Shown: one piece after another, positions 46,629 to 55,695 of the stretch
Layout: the number at the start of each line of letters is the position of its first letter
Numbering within the stretch: position 1 is the first letter of the stretch
DNA from: a bacterium
GTDB lineage: Bacteria; Hydrothermota; Tepidihabitantia; SM23-42; JAOAFX01
Length of the DNA stretch: 64,000 bases
Direction of reading: 5' to 3'
Assembly (NCBI GenBank): GCA_036382775.1
Contig: DASVHD010000029.1
Coordinates: 176,303 to 240,302 of the forward strand
Notes under the pieces: model-generated
The model's input: only the letters and a program-made list of their open reading frames with translations
What the model was told of the DNA's origin: nothing
The model's database searches: none
Made by a program: the position numbers and the translations under genes

Positions 46629-49175
46629 ATGTTTATATATCTGGCGTTGTTCACCCAAGTGCAATTGCAGGTGTTGCCATCGATCAAAGACACGTTGTTC
46701 ATTGATGAATGGCTGTGCCTGGGACCGTTCTCGATCGGTGTCCGGGAAGCCATAGTCGACGCCGACCCCGCCATCGAGACGGCCGGATATAAACCGGAAA
46801 CGCTGAGGACATATCCCACGATCCTGGCTGACGGAGGTGTTGTCAAATGGCAGAAAACAAATTCTGACAGCGGTAATATCCGGGTCGAATATAAAAATGT
46901 TCCATGGGATACGCTTCAGGATATCTACGGGTTTATTGGTTTGCTCAACGCGACTTATGCGTGGGCGGAATTTGGTTGCGACAAAGACTACAGGGTTTTG
47001 ATAAACGCGCAGGGCATCGGTTCTTTTGTTTTAAACGGCAGGTCGTTCCCGGGTGACGCGTACGGCGACGGTTATTTCCGTGTTCCGGTGGTGTTGAAAA
47101 AGGGCACGAACACAATTGTGCTTAAACTGTCTGATTATGGCGATCACGAGGCGAGTTTCAGAATAGAACCCGTAGCTGAACCGCTCCGGATCGTCGCTGA
47201 AGACGTGCTTGTCGCCGATCTCATTGTCGGCGAAAAAACTGCTGCTTATATTGGAGTACCGGTCATGAATACGACGGAAAAGCGTTTGGATCAGATCATT
47301 ATCGAAGTGACCGGAGAATTGATAAAGCCTTCAAGCAGAACCTTGCGCAGTTTGATGCCCCTGTCATGCATCAAAGCGCCGTTGGCGATCGAGACCCGGG
47401 ACATTGTGGGCTCGGGTGACAGCACCCAGGTCGAGATAAAACTCAGCAGCGGTGATCTCATTACCCGGAAGATCTGCTGGCTGAAGATCAAAAACAGCGA
47501 CAGTTCATACGCGCGCACATTTTTGTCAAAGATTGACAACTCCTGCCAGTACTATGCGGTCTTGCCGCCAGCAGACTATGGACCGGACAGCACGTACGCC
47601 TTGATCATGACCTGCCATGGCGCTGGTGTTGAAGCGCGCGGGCAGGTTGGCGCGTACACGCAAAAGGACTGGGCGTATGTGGTCGCGCCGACCAACCGCC
47701 GCAGGTTTGGTTTTGACTGGCAGGATTGGGGACGGCTGGATTTTCTTGAGGTGTTAGACGAAGTCAAAAAGAACTACAAAACAGATGAAAATCGCGTTTA
47801 TTTAACTGGTCACTCCATGGGCGGGCACGGGGTCTGGCATATCGGCCTGTCGCATCCTGACCTCTTTGCCGCGATCGCGCCGTCTGCGGGCTGGACCACG
47901 ATCCAGCTGTACGCGCCGTTTACCCTGCAGAAGAGTTATCTGTTCGCCGAACCGGAGCAGTTAAAGTATCGGGATATGGTCATGCGCGAGGATAATCCGG
48001 CGCTGTTTCTGGAAAACGCGCTGAACCTGCCCATCTATATCCTGCATGGCGGCGCGGACGACAATGTCCCTCCTGTCCAGGCCAGGCTGATGAATAAATA
48101 TTTATCAGGAATGCATAAAATTTACATTTATAACGAGGTGCCGGATATGAGCCACTGGTGGGACATTGATTCAACCCCGGGCACGGACTGCGTGGACCTA
48201 AAAGAAATGATGGAGTTCATGAAAAAGCAAACGAGGAACCCATGGCCTCAAGAAGTTAGAATAAGACCATACGATTTGGCACAGACAAATAATTCTTATT
48301 GGATTCACATCGATGAACTGGAGAAGCTATATCATTCTAGCGAACTGACAGCACAGCAAAAACATTATGTAATTGATGATTATTTAACAGGGGGATTTGA
48401 AGTTGATGACATAAAAATGAGCTGGAGTAATGTAAAAGCTGCTACGATATCTTTTAAAACAAAACTTGAAGCTGAAAGATCCGGCTTTTCTATAAATGGA
48501 AAACAATCTATTTTCTCTAATGGAAAATCCCTTGATGTATCAATTTATAAAGAGGGTAATAACTATAAGATTGGCAAACCAAAAGAACATGGTTTGAAAA
48601 AAATTCCAGAGCTTTACGGTCCGATCAAGCGCGCGTTCTTCTCCCCCTTCATTTTAGTTTACGGCACGACCGGCGAGCCGATGTCAACCGAGAATAACCT
48701 GCACCTGGCGCGTTCGTATGCCTACACGTGGTGGATACGGGCGAATGGTTTTGTCGAGATCCTGCCGGACACCGAAGTAACTGAAGAAATAACCGAGCAA
48801 TTTAATATGATATTATTCGGCAACAACGAAACAAATTCTTATGTGAAATATATCAATTATAAACTGCCGATAAATATCGAGTACGGTCATTTCCGCGTGG
48901 GCAAGGAGCGTCTCGACGCGGACGACCTGTGTCTGATGGAAATCTATCCCAACCCATTGAACAAGGAAAGATTCGTGCTGGTGTACGCTCCAGCGTCGGC
49001 CTATGCGGAAAAACATATGAGCCTCTTCCCGGTTCTTTATTCCGGTTCAGGTCTCCCCGACTTCATTATCTGGGACGCGTCAGCCGCGCGCTTCGGCTGG
49101 GCCGGCGTGGTCGCGTGCGGGTTTTTTGACCAGCGCTGGCAGCTGGACCGAAAGTCGATGTTCCTTAAAGAATAA
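46629..49175 (+). CDS. Exported alpha/beta-hydrolase (prolyl-oligopeptidase/esterase-like)
   Basis: 848 residues. The N-terminus is short and hydrophobic (MFIYLALFTQVQLQVL), probably an export signal. Residues about 20-300 are beta-rich (jelly-roll-like: FVLNGRSFPGD; TNTIVLKLSDYG). The hydrolase domain at about 310-540 has nucleophile elbow GHSMGGHG with Ser near 396, Asp in GGADDNVPP near 477 and His in MSHWWD near 509. About 300 residues follow. Codons for residues about 543-660 (48258-48612) are strikingly A+T-rich (AGA, ATA, AAT, GAT), unlike both sides, suggesting a recently inserted or replaced segment. Fits the esterase/PhaZ-like secreted peptidase class; substrate unknown. Confidence 0.82.
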   Translation: MFIYLALFTQVQLQVLPSIKDTLFIDEWLCLGPFSIGVREAIVDADPAIETAGYKPETLRTYPTILADGGVVKWQKTNSDSGNIRVEYKNVPWDTLQDIYGFIGLLNATYAWAEFGCDKDYRVLINAQGIGSFVLNGRSFPGDAYGDGYFRVPVVLKKGTNTIVLKLSDYGDHEASFRIEPVAEPLRIVAEDVLVADLIVGEKTAAYIGVPVMNTTEKRLDQIIIEVTGELIKPSSRTLRSLMPLSCIKAPLAIETRDIVGSGDSTQVEIKLSSGDLITRKICWLKIKNSDSSYARTFLSKIDNSCQYYAVLPPADYGPDSTYALIMTCHGAGVEARGQVGAYTQKDWAYVVAPTNRRRFGFDWQDWGRLDFLEVLDEVKKNYKTDENRVYLTGHSMGGHGVWHIGLSHPDLFAAIAPSAGWTTIQLYAPFTLQKSYLFAEPEQLKYRDMVMREDNPALFLENALNLPIYILHGGADDNVPPVQARLMNKYLSGMHKIYIYNEVPDMSHWWDIDSTPGTDCVDLKEMMEFMKKQTRNPWPQEVRIRPYDLAQTNNSYWIHIDELEKLYHSSELTAQQKHYVIDDYLTGGFEVDDIKMSWSNVKAATISFKTKLEAERSGFSINGKQSIFSNGKSLDVSIYKEGNNYKIGKPKEHGLKKIPELYGPIKRAFFSPFILVYGTTGEPMSTENNLHLARSYAYTWWIRANGFVEILPDTEVTEEITEQFNMILFGNNETNSYVKYINYKLPINIEYGHFRVGKERLDADDLCLMEIYPNPLNKERFVLVYAPASAYAEKHMSLFPVLYSGSGLPDFIIWDASAARFGWAGVVACGFFDQRWQLDRKSMFLKE

Positions 49176-49192
49176 CCAGCCGAGTATTGTCC

Positions 49193-49220
49193 TTGACTTT
49201 TGTAAAATAATATTTATAAT
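49193..49220 (+). promoter_or_regulatory. Promoter of mglB-mglA, leaderless
   Basis: TTGACT (49193-49198), 16-bp spacer, TATAAT (49215-49220), then six bases and ATG at 49227, so transcription is expected to start at the A of the start codon. Confidence 0.8.
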
Positions 49221-49226
49221 ATTACA

Positions 49227-49721
49227 ATGCAAGAAGGCATCAATATCTTCGAAGAAGATTTTTACGCGATCACCGACGCGTTGGGCCGCTTACTGCAAGG
49301 CACAAACGCGCGCACTGTCTTGTTGATCGACAAAGCCGGGCAGCTCATCACTTCAGCCGGCGACACCGCGAAGATAGATGTGTCATCGTTCGCCACGCTA
49401 TCGGCCGCGGATTTCGCGGCGACCAGCCAGCTGGCTGCTTTGATCGGAGAAAAGGAATTTTCCACGCTGTTCCACCAGGGTGAAAGGGAGAATCTATATG
49501 TTTGTTTGATCGCCAACCGGGTCATCCTGGCGGTCATTTTTGACCAGCGAACAACGCTGGGTTTGATCAGGGTCAAGGCAAAGAATACCGCGACCGAACT
49601 GGAAAAAATATTCACCGATATTTTCAACAAGCTCACCAAGGGGACCGATGCGCCGAAACCGATAGACATCGATTTCACCAAAGCAGCCGAGGAAGAGCTG
49701 GACAAGCTGTTTGGTTTTTGA
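49227..49721 (+). CDS. mglB: Roadblock/LC7 domain protein, MglB-like
   Basis: 164 residues. The roadblock fold is recognisable in RTVLLIDKAGQLITSAGD, FATLSAADFAATSQLAALIG, and ENLYVCLIANRVILAVIFD followed by TLGLIRVKA. MglB proteins act as GTPase-activating partners of MglA, setting polarity in Myxococcus; here the pair sits directly upstream of dnaE. An extra C-terminal helix of about 30 acidic residues follows. No ribosome site precedes the ATG, in keeping with the leaderless promoter. mglA starts 9 nt after the stop. Confidence 0.88.
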   Translation: MQEGINIFEEDFYAITDALGRLLQGTNARTVLLIDKAGQLITSAGDTAKIDVSSFATLSAADFAATSQLAALIGEKEFSTLFHQGERENLYVCLIANRVILAVIFDQRTTLGLIRVKAKNTATELEKIFTDIFNKLTKGTDAPKPIDIDFTKAAEEELDKLFGF

Positions 49722-49730
49722 CCCTGATGC

Positions 49731-50312
49731 ATGGCATTAATTAACTACGCGTCCCGAGAGATAAACTCCAAGGTCGTCTATTACGGACCAGGCTTGGGCG
49801 GTAAAACAACGAATCTTAAGTATATTTACACGAAATTGAACCCATCGATCAAGGGGAAGCTGATCAGCCTGGCGACCGAACTTGACCGCACACTTTTCTT
49901 TGACTTTTTACCGGTAGACCTGGGAACGATTAAGGGGTTCAAGACCCGGTTCCACCTGTACACGGTGCCCGGCCAGGTTTTCTATAACGCCTCAAGAAAA
50001 CTCATTTTAAAGGGCGCGGACGGCATCATTTTTGTCGCCGACTCGCAGATCGAGCGTTTTGACGAGAATATCGAATCCTTCCAGAACATGGAAGATAACC
50101 TTATGACCTATAATCTGAGCCTGGAGAAAATACCGTTGATCATCCAGTATAACAAGCGGGATCTGCCAAATATCACATCCGTGGAAGAATTGCAGAAGGC
50201 GCTGAACCCGCTTAACAAATATCCATATTTTGAAGCGGTCGCGTCGCAGGGCATCGGGGTTTTTGAAACCCTTAAAGAGATCTGTAAACGCGTGCTCATA
50301 GCATTGGCGTAA
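49731..50312 (+). CDS. mglA: MglA-type small Ras-like GTPase
   Basis: 193 residues. P-loop GPGLGGKT at 19-26, switch region ELDRTLFFDFLPVDLG, the G3 variant TVPGQ (Thr in place of the Asp of DxxG), and NKRD base-recognition near 141. The TVPGQ change is usual in bacterial MglA. It is the cytoplasmic polarity/motility switch with the upstream MglB-like partner. Spacing to mglB is 9 nt. Confidence 0.93.
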   Translation: MALINYASREINSKVVYYGPGLGGKTTNLKYIYTKLNPSIKGKLISLATELDRTLFFDFLPVDLGTIKGFKTRFHLYTVPGQVFYNASRKLILKGADGIIFVADSQIERFDENIESFQNMEDNLMTYNLSLEKIPLIIQYNKRDLPNITSVEELQKALNPLNKYPYFEAVASQGIGVFETLKEICKRVLIALA

Positions 50313-50360
50313 AATAAACTGATAATATTAACCTAACCTAAAAGAAAAAAATAACACATC

Positions 50361-50642
50361 ATGACTTCAAAGATATGCAGCCGGTGCAATAAGATCATTA
50401 ACCCCGGTGATCTTTTCTATCAGGTGGGGATCAAGGTTTTTGCCGATTTTGACGGCGTGATCAATATCAAAGAAAAAAAATTTGATATGAAAAAGGAATT
50501 TGACAAAATCAAATCATTGCCTGAAGACCTTTTAGAAGAAGAAGTGTTCAAAGAATTCTACTTTACGCTTTGTCCGCGATGCAAAGAGATTTATTGTGCC
50601 AATCCCCTGCACTTGCCGCTGGACAACGTCTCCATGAAATAA
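50361..50642 (+). CDS. Small CxxC-CxxC zinc-binding protein
   Basis: 93 residues. CSRCN near residue 6 and CPRCKEIYC near 73 are separated by a long charged segment (INIKEKKFDMKKEFDKIKSL), so the two zinc knuckles would close a loop. Not a known family. It lies between mglA and dnaE on the same strand, 48 and 33 nt from them. No ribosome site; the start is the only Met before the first knuckle. Confidence 0.65.
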   Translation: MTSKICSRCNKIINPGDLFYQVGIKVFADFDGVINIKEKKFDMKKEFDKIKSLPEDLLEEEVFKEFYFTLCPRCKEIYCANPLHLPLDNVSMK

Positions 50643-50675
50643 TAATCTATTAAAAACCTTAAAATGACGATATAA

Positions 50676-53600
50676 ATGTCATTTATCCATCTCCACAACC
50701 ATACCGAATATTCGCTGCTTGATGGAGCAATGCAGATCGACCGCTTGACCGATCTCGCGGCGAAATTTAAAATGTCATCTCTTGCCATTACCGATCACGG
50801 CAATCTTTTCGGAGCCATCGAGTTTTACAAGAGCGCAAGGCGCCGCGGCGTTAAACCGATCATCGGCATTGAAACCTACATCGCCCCGAGATCGCGGTTT
50901 GACCAGACAAAAGATATTAAGGTTCCGGAATCTTCTTTTCATTTGACGCTTTTATGCGAGAACGAACAGGGTTACAGGAACCTGGTGAAACTCTCGTCGC
51001 ACGCGTACCTGGAGGGTTTCTATTATAAACCGCGGATCGATAAAGAGTTGTTAAAACAACATTGTCAGGGCTTGATCGGCCTTTCCGGATGTTTTAAAGG
51101 CGAAGTGACGTACCGCGTGAACATGGGCGATATGGCGGGAGCGCGCAAAGCGCTGGCTGAATACCAGGAGATACTGGGCAAGGATAATTTCTATCTGGAG
51201 ATCATGCGGATGGGTATCAAGAACGAAGAAAAAACGATCAGCCAGCTGCTTGAATTGAGCAAGGAATTCGACGCGCCGTTCGTGGCGACCAATGACTGCC
51301 ATTATTTTAGCCAGGACGACCACAAGGCGCATGACGTGCTTTTATGCATCGGCACTAAAAAGGTCTTGTCAGACAAGGAACGGTTGAAATTCGAGACAAA
51401 ACACGCGTATTTCCGGCCGCCCGAAGAAATGATGAGGTTGTTCGAGGACCTGCCAGAAGCGATCACGAATACCATGCTGATCGCTGAGCGCTGCAACCTT
51501 GCGATCGACACGTCGGGCAAGGACGTTAAACTTCCGAACTTCCCCAGGCCCGCGAATTTTGAAAGTGATTTTGAATATTTAAAGTACCTGGCATTCGAAG
51601 GTATTCAGCACCGTTATCCCAGGACGACGCCCGGGATCGAGGATCGTTTGAATTTTGAGCTCGGTATCATGAAGAAAATGGGTCTATCAGGATATTTTTT
51701 GATCGTCCGCGATATCATTCAATTCGCCAAGTCGCAGGATATCCCGGTCGGTCCTGGCAGGGGCTCAGCGGTCGGCAGCCTTGTATTATATGCCCTTGAT
51801 ATAACCGATGTCGACCCGTTGCAGTATAATCTCATTTTTGAAAGGTTCTTGAACCCGGATCGTATCAGTTTACCGGACGTGGATGTCGATTTTGGCGATG
51901 CAAAGAGAGATAAAGTCATAGAATTTATCAAGAACCGGTATGGTGAGAAAAACGTTACCCAGGTTATCACTTTTGGCACGATGCAGGCAAGGGCGGTGAT
52001 CAGGGATGTGGGCAGAGTGCTTGGAGTACCGTATAATGACGTAGATAAACTTGCCAAAATGATACCGTTTCAACAAAGTATTGATGATGCGCTCAATGAC
52101 GTTAAAGAATTCAAGGCGACGATCGAGTCTAAAGAAGAATATAAAGAATTGGTCGAAATTGCAAAGAAATTAGAAGGTCTGGCAAGACATCCGGCAACAC
52201 ATGCGGCCGGTGTCGTAATAACACCAAAAGAGCTTGTTGAATACGTGCCTCTATATAGAAATCCGGAAAAGGGTGATATCTCGACTCAATATGCTAAAAA
52301 TTCACTTGAAGATATAGGCATCCTGAAAATGGATATCCTCGGGTTGAGGACATTGACAGTAGTCGACTCCACGTTGAAAATGATCAATAAAAGAAAAGAG
52401 GACATGCTGCCTAATGATGAGAAAACGTATGAAATCCTGAAGAAAGGCGAGACTATCGGCGTGTTCCAGTTGGAAAGTCATGGCATGCAGGACTTGCTAA
52501 GGTCAGTAAAGCCGGAACGGTTTGAAGAACTGACTGCGATCATTGCGCTGTACCGGCCAGGGCCCATGGGTAACATGAATATGCAAAAAGTCATTGAGAA
52601 TAAAGAGCATCCCGAAAAGATCAAGTATCAACACCCGTCATTGGAAAAGATCCTGAAAGAAACTTATGGTTTGATTTTATACCAGGAACAGGTAATGCAG
52701 ATCGCCGCCCATATCGCGGGTTTTTCTTTTGCTGAAGCCGATAATCTCAGACGGGCGATGGCAAAAAAGATCCCTGAACTGATGGATGAAAACCGGGAAC
52801 GTTTTATTTCCGGTGCCGCGAAGAATAATGTTTCTAAGGATCTGGCTGAAGAAATTTTCAAGAACATCGCACCGTTCGCCGGATACGGATTCAATAAATC
52901 GCATGCTGCCGCCTACGCGGTCCTGGCATACCAGACGGCTTTCTTGAAAGCGCATTTCGCGCAGGAGTTCATGCTGGCATCGCTGGACAGCGAGATCGGC
53001 GATACGGACCGCTTGTGGGTGCTGATCCGTGAGTCCAGGCGCCTGGGTATTGAAGTGCTGATCCCGGATATCAATGCCAGCGATTACGCATTTAAAAAAG
53101 AGAATGGCTATATCCGGTATGGACTGGGTGCTTTGAAGAACCTGGGAAAACCCATATCTGAAGCCATCATGAAAGAGCGCACCCGCGGTGCGTTCAAGTC
53201 GTTTTTTGATTTCCAGATCAGGATGAAGGGTCTGAATAAAAAATCCATCGAAGCGCTGATCAAGGCCGGCGCATTCAGCAAATTTGAAGCCAATATAAAG
53301 AAACTGCTGGATCAGTCAACTGAAAAACAGACCAAGGGGACGCAAACATCCCTTTTCACAGACGAAGTACAAGAAAACACGGGAAATAACAAAACTGAAT
53401 CATTGGATAAGACCGCAATGGATAAAGAAGCCTTTGGTTTCTATTTCACAGAGCACCCTCTTGATAAATATCGCGAGGAATTCAGCGTCCTGGGGCTGAC
53501 CCCCATTAACAACCTGGTAACAGTGGAAGATGGGCAGAGTGTCATTATCGGTGGCATTCTGGGTGCAAAAAAGGTGAGAAAAGACAAAAAAGATCGTAAC

Positions 53601-54032
53601 TACGCGATAATAAGTCTGGAGGATTTTGACGGGGCGATCGATGTTTTCGTTTTTTCCGAGCCTTTTGAAAAGTATTCATCACTGCTGAAGACGGACGCGC
53701 CATTGATAATAAAAGGGCGCATATCAGGCGAGGATGAAAAAAGGAGTATTCGTGCTGAACAGATCATTCCTTTTGCAAATTCCAGAGCGTTTTACAAAAG
53801 GATATTCATTGAATGCAAGAACGGGAAGATCAATGAAGTGAATTTGAAGGATTTCCAGGAATTACTCGCAGACAACAAGGGAAATTGTGAAATATGGTTC
53901 AAAGTAGCAGATGGGAACGACAATCGGAAAATAAGGTCAAAATCCATGAAAATAAACCCGGATCCCGAGGTATTAAAAAAGATCCGGGCGATCTTTGGCC
54001 CTGACACATTGAAGATATTCGGACAATTATGA
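50676..54032 (+). CDS. dnaE: DNA polymerase III alpha subunit
   Basis: 1118 residues, within the DnaE1 size range. PHP domain at the start (HLHNHTEYSLLDGAM; SLAITDHGNLFG; ECHYF-like NDCHYF). Catalytic Asp pair in PDVDVDFGD near 400-404 and the third Asp in KMDILGLRTL near 553. Helix-hairpin-helix region KGLNKKSIEALIKAGAF and a C-terminal OB domain (VIIGGILGAKKVRKDKKD; YAIISLEDFDGAID). It is the replicative polymerase in the cytoplasm, and uses the DnaN clamp encoded nearby. The gene is not far from the origin. No ribosome site stands out at the ATG. Confidence 0.97.
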   Translation: MSFIHLHNHTEYSLLDGAMQIDRLTDLAAKFKMSSLAITDHGNLFGAIEFYKSARRRGVKPIIGIETYIAPRSRFDQTKDIKVPESSFHLTLLCENEQGYRNLVKLSSHAYLEGFYYKPRIDKELLKQHCQGLIGLSGCFKGEVTYRVNMGDMAGARKALAEYQEILGKDNFYLEIMRMGIKNEEKTISQLLELSKEFDAPFVATNDCHYFSQDDHKAHDVLLCIGTKKVLSDKERLKFETKHAYFRPPEEMMRLFEDLPEAITNTMLIAERCNLAIDTSGKDVKLPNFPRPANFESDFEYLKYLAFEGIQHRYPRTTPGIEDRLNFELGIMKKMGLSGYFLIVRDIIQFAKSQDIPVGPGRGSAVGSLVLYALDITDVDPLQYNLIFERFLNPDRISLPDVDVDFGDAKRDKVIEFIKNRYGEKNVTQVITFGTMQARAVIRDVGRVLGVPYNDVDKLAKMIPFQQSIDDALNDVKEFKATIESKEEYKELVEIAKKLEGLARHPATHAAGVVITPKELVEYVPLYRNPEKGDISTQYAKNSLEDIGILKMDILGLRTLTVVDSTLKMINKRKEDMLPNDEKTYEILKKGETIGVFQLESHGMQDLLRSVKPERFEELTAIIALYRPGPMGNMNMQKVIENKEHPEKIKYQHPSLEKILKETYGLILYQEQVMQIAAHIAGFSFAEADNLRRAMAKKIPELMDENRERFISGAAKNNVSKDLAEEIFKNIAPFAGYGFNKSHAAAYAVLAYQTAFLKAHFAQEFMLASLDSEIGDTDRLWVLIRESRRLGIEVLIPDINASDYAFKKENGYIRYGLGALKNLGKPISEAIMKERTRGAFKSFFDFQIRMKGLNKKSIEALIKAGAFSKFEANIKKLLDQSTEKQTKGTQTSLFTDEVQENTGNNKTESLDKTAMDKEAFGFYFTEHPLDKYREEFSVLGLTPINNLVTVEDGQSVIIGGILGAKKVRKDKKDRNYAIISLEDFDGAIDVFVFSEPFEKYSSLLKTDAPLIIKGRISGEDEKRSIRAEQIIPFANSRAFYKRIFIECKNGKINEVNLKDFQELLADNKGNCEIWFKVADGNDNRKIRSKSMKINPDPEVLKKIRAIFGPDTLKIFGQL

Positions 54033-54056
54033 GTAAAAAAGAAAATAGGAGGTAAC

Positions 54057-54728
54057 ATGATGCTCATGGTTTTTCTAGGTAGTTTTTATCTGGTGGATCA
54101 ACCGGATATTTTGATACCGCAACACGGCAGATACGATGTACAGCTTCGTTTTGGTCCTGTTGGTGAAATAATCGGATACGGCAGCATTGATCTATGGGAC
54201 CGCTTGTCTATTGGCGTCAGTTACGGTGCGGCGAACCTTATAGGAGCCGGAGATCCTGATTTCTACACCCAGCCAGGCGTACAGGCAAGGGTATTGGCGC
54301 TTGAACCGAGTGCTTTTATGCCTGCTGTCGCTTTTGGATTTGATAACCAGGGTTATGGCGGATTCAATAACGAACGGTATTATGTCATGTCAAAAGGGCT
54401 TTATTGTCAGGTGGGCGAGATATTTGATTATCCCGGGTTGACTATTGTTCCAAGCTTGGGCATCAACTATTGTTTTGAAGACGATGGCCGGCTGGATATG
54501 TTCGGTGGGGTAAAGTTCCAGCTTGGTTCGTCGACGCAATTTCTTGTGGACTATTCTCCAAATTTCAATGACGAATTGGATCAAAATAAGGGTTACTTGA
54601 ATTTTGGCCTGAGGTTCGTGTTCTACGACCAGCTGTTTTTTGAATTTTCTTTGAGAGATCTGTTGGATAATGGAGTGGATACACAACTTAACAGAATGAT
54701 CAAGATCGGTTATCAGGCTCAATTTTAA
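54057..54728 (+). CDS. Outer-membrane beta-barrel-like protein, unknown
   Basis: 223 residues; AGGAGGTAAC before ATG 54057. The signal is weak (MMLMVFLGSFYLV), which may be a truncated leader. The body has alternating beta strands (YDVQLRFGPVGEIIGYGSIDLWDRLSIGVSYG; GYLNFGLRFVFYDQLFFEFSLRDLL) and ends KIGYQAQF, a barrel-type aromatic C-terminus. It resembles a small YjbH/transporter-like barrel, but no family name is certain. It is followed by a parS site. Confidence 0.72.
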   Translation: MMLMVFLGSFYLVDQPDILIPQHGRYDVQLRFGPVGEIIGYGSIDLWDRLSIGVSYGAANLIGAGDPDFYTQPGVQARVLALEPSAFMPAVAFGFDNQGYGGFNNERYYVMSKGLYCQVGEIFDYPGLTIVPSLGINYCFEDDGRLDMFGGVKFQLGSSTQFLVDYSPNFNDELDQNKGYLNFGLRFVFYDQLFFEFSLRDLLDNGVDTQLNRMIKIGYQAQF

Positions 54729-54731
54729 AAA

Positions 54732-54747
54732 TGTTTCACGTGAAACA
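54732..54747. other. Perfect parS centromere site
   Basis: TGTTTCACGTGAAACA, the exact 16-bp palindrome bound by chromosomal ParB, 3 bp after a stop codon and 75 bp before a ribosome site. Such a match is very unlikely by chance in 64 kb and its distance from dnaA (about 25 kb) suits an origin-proximal centromere. ParA/ParB genes are not in the window. Confidence 0.9.
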
Positions 54748-54822
54748 TATCTCTGAAATCACCGATAATTCGACACAAAACCGTCAAAATGACATTGGAA
54801 AACATGCGCTCAGGAGGTGAAA

Positions 54823-55167
54823 ATGATCAAAGAACTCACTGATAATGACTTCTGGCAGGAAGTTGAAAAATCCAGCGTTCCATTGATCGTTGATTTTTGG
54901 GCTATCTGGTCTCAGTCGTGCATGATGGTTTCGCAGACCATAGAAGAGCTGTCAAAGAAGTATGATGGCAAGTTCGCATTTGGGAAAGTCAATGTCGACA
55001 ACGAGATAAAAACCGCGAATGACTGCGATATTCAGAATATCCCGACGATAATTATCTATTCCAATGGTTCAGAGTTGGAAAGGATGATTGGCACGGTGAC
55101 CAAAAAAATTCTGGCTGGCAAATTGAAAAAATTGAAACCTAAAAAGACACGCAAGGTGTCTAAATAA
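54823..55167 (+). CDS. Thioredoxin-fold protein with single active-site cysteine
   Basis: 114 residues from ATG 54823 after AGGAGGTGAAA. A complete thioredoxin fold (VDFWAIWSQSCMMVSQTIEEL; cis-Pro in NIPTIIIY). The active site WCGPC is WSQSC at 29-33: the first cysteine is replaced by serine, so the normal two-cysteine exchange cannot occur. The remaining Cys33 is the buried position. It may be a chaperone-like or glutathionylation-type variant. The C-terminus is a basic tail (KKLKPKKTRKVSK). The next gene, a TlpA-type thiol-disulfide protein, begins 21 nt later. Confidence 0.85.
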   Translation: MIKELTDNDFWQEVEKSSVPLIVDFWAIWSQSCMMVSQTIEELSKKYDGKFAFGKVNVDNEIKTANDCDIQNIPTIIIYSNGSELERMIGTVTKKILAGKLKKLKPKKTRKVSK

Positions 55168-55187
55168 TGACCATCCGAGGAGGAAGC

Positions 55188-55679
55188 ATGATCAAAAAAA
55201 GGAATCTAATCGCCGCAGCATTGCTGATTACGGTGATCATTGCCTGCGGTGGGCGAAAAAATGGTTCGGGCGAAAACAGCGGTTTCACTTTGCCCTCGAT
55301 CAGCGGTGAACAGGTCGGTTTTGCTGATTATAAAGGAAAAGTAGTTGTCCTGGATTTTTTCGCGACCTGGTGCGGTCCGTGCCGAAGCGAGATCCCGCAT
55401 CTGGTTGATATATACAACAGGAACAAAGACCGCGGTTTTGTCATACTGGGTATCAGTCTTGAGGATGAAGCGACACTAACGAACTTTCGCGATGAAAATA
55501 ATATTACCTACCCGATATTATTGGGCAACCGGGAGGTTTTTAACCAGTATAACGTTTCGCCTATCCCCCATACGATATTTTTCGACAAGAAAGGAAAACA
55601 AAGAAAGGTTCAGATCGGATTCGCGCCCCAGCTGATCCCTGAATTCGAATCGTTGATTGAAACGATGCTCAACGAGTGA
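55188..55679 (+). CDS. TlpA/ResA-like lipoprotein thiol-disulfide oxidoreductase
   Basis: 163 residues from ATG 55188, preceded by GAGGAGGAAGC. Lipobox VIIAC puts the lipidated cysteine at 20. The thioredoxin-like domain has active site TWCGPCRSEIPH and cis-Pro in SPIPHTIFF, with the insert typical of TlpA/ResA (VILGISLEDEATLTNFRDENN). It keeps periplasmic proteins reduced, e.g. for cytochrome c maturation; the electron donor (CcdA or DsbD) is not in the window. Neighbours are a cysteine-deficient thioredoxin and an OsmC protein. Confidence 0.9.
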   Translation: MIKKRNLIAAALLITVIIACGGRKNGSGENSGFTLPSISGEQVGFADYKGKVVVLDFFATWCGPCRSEIPHLVDIYNRNKDRGFVILGISLEDEATLTNFRDENNITYPILLGNREVFNQYNVSPIPHTIFFDKKGKQRKVQIGFAPQLIPEFESLIETMLNE

Positions 55680-55695
55680 TCTCCGGGGGTTCGAT

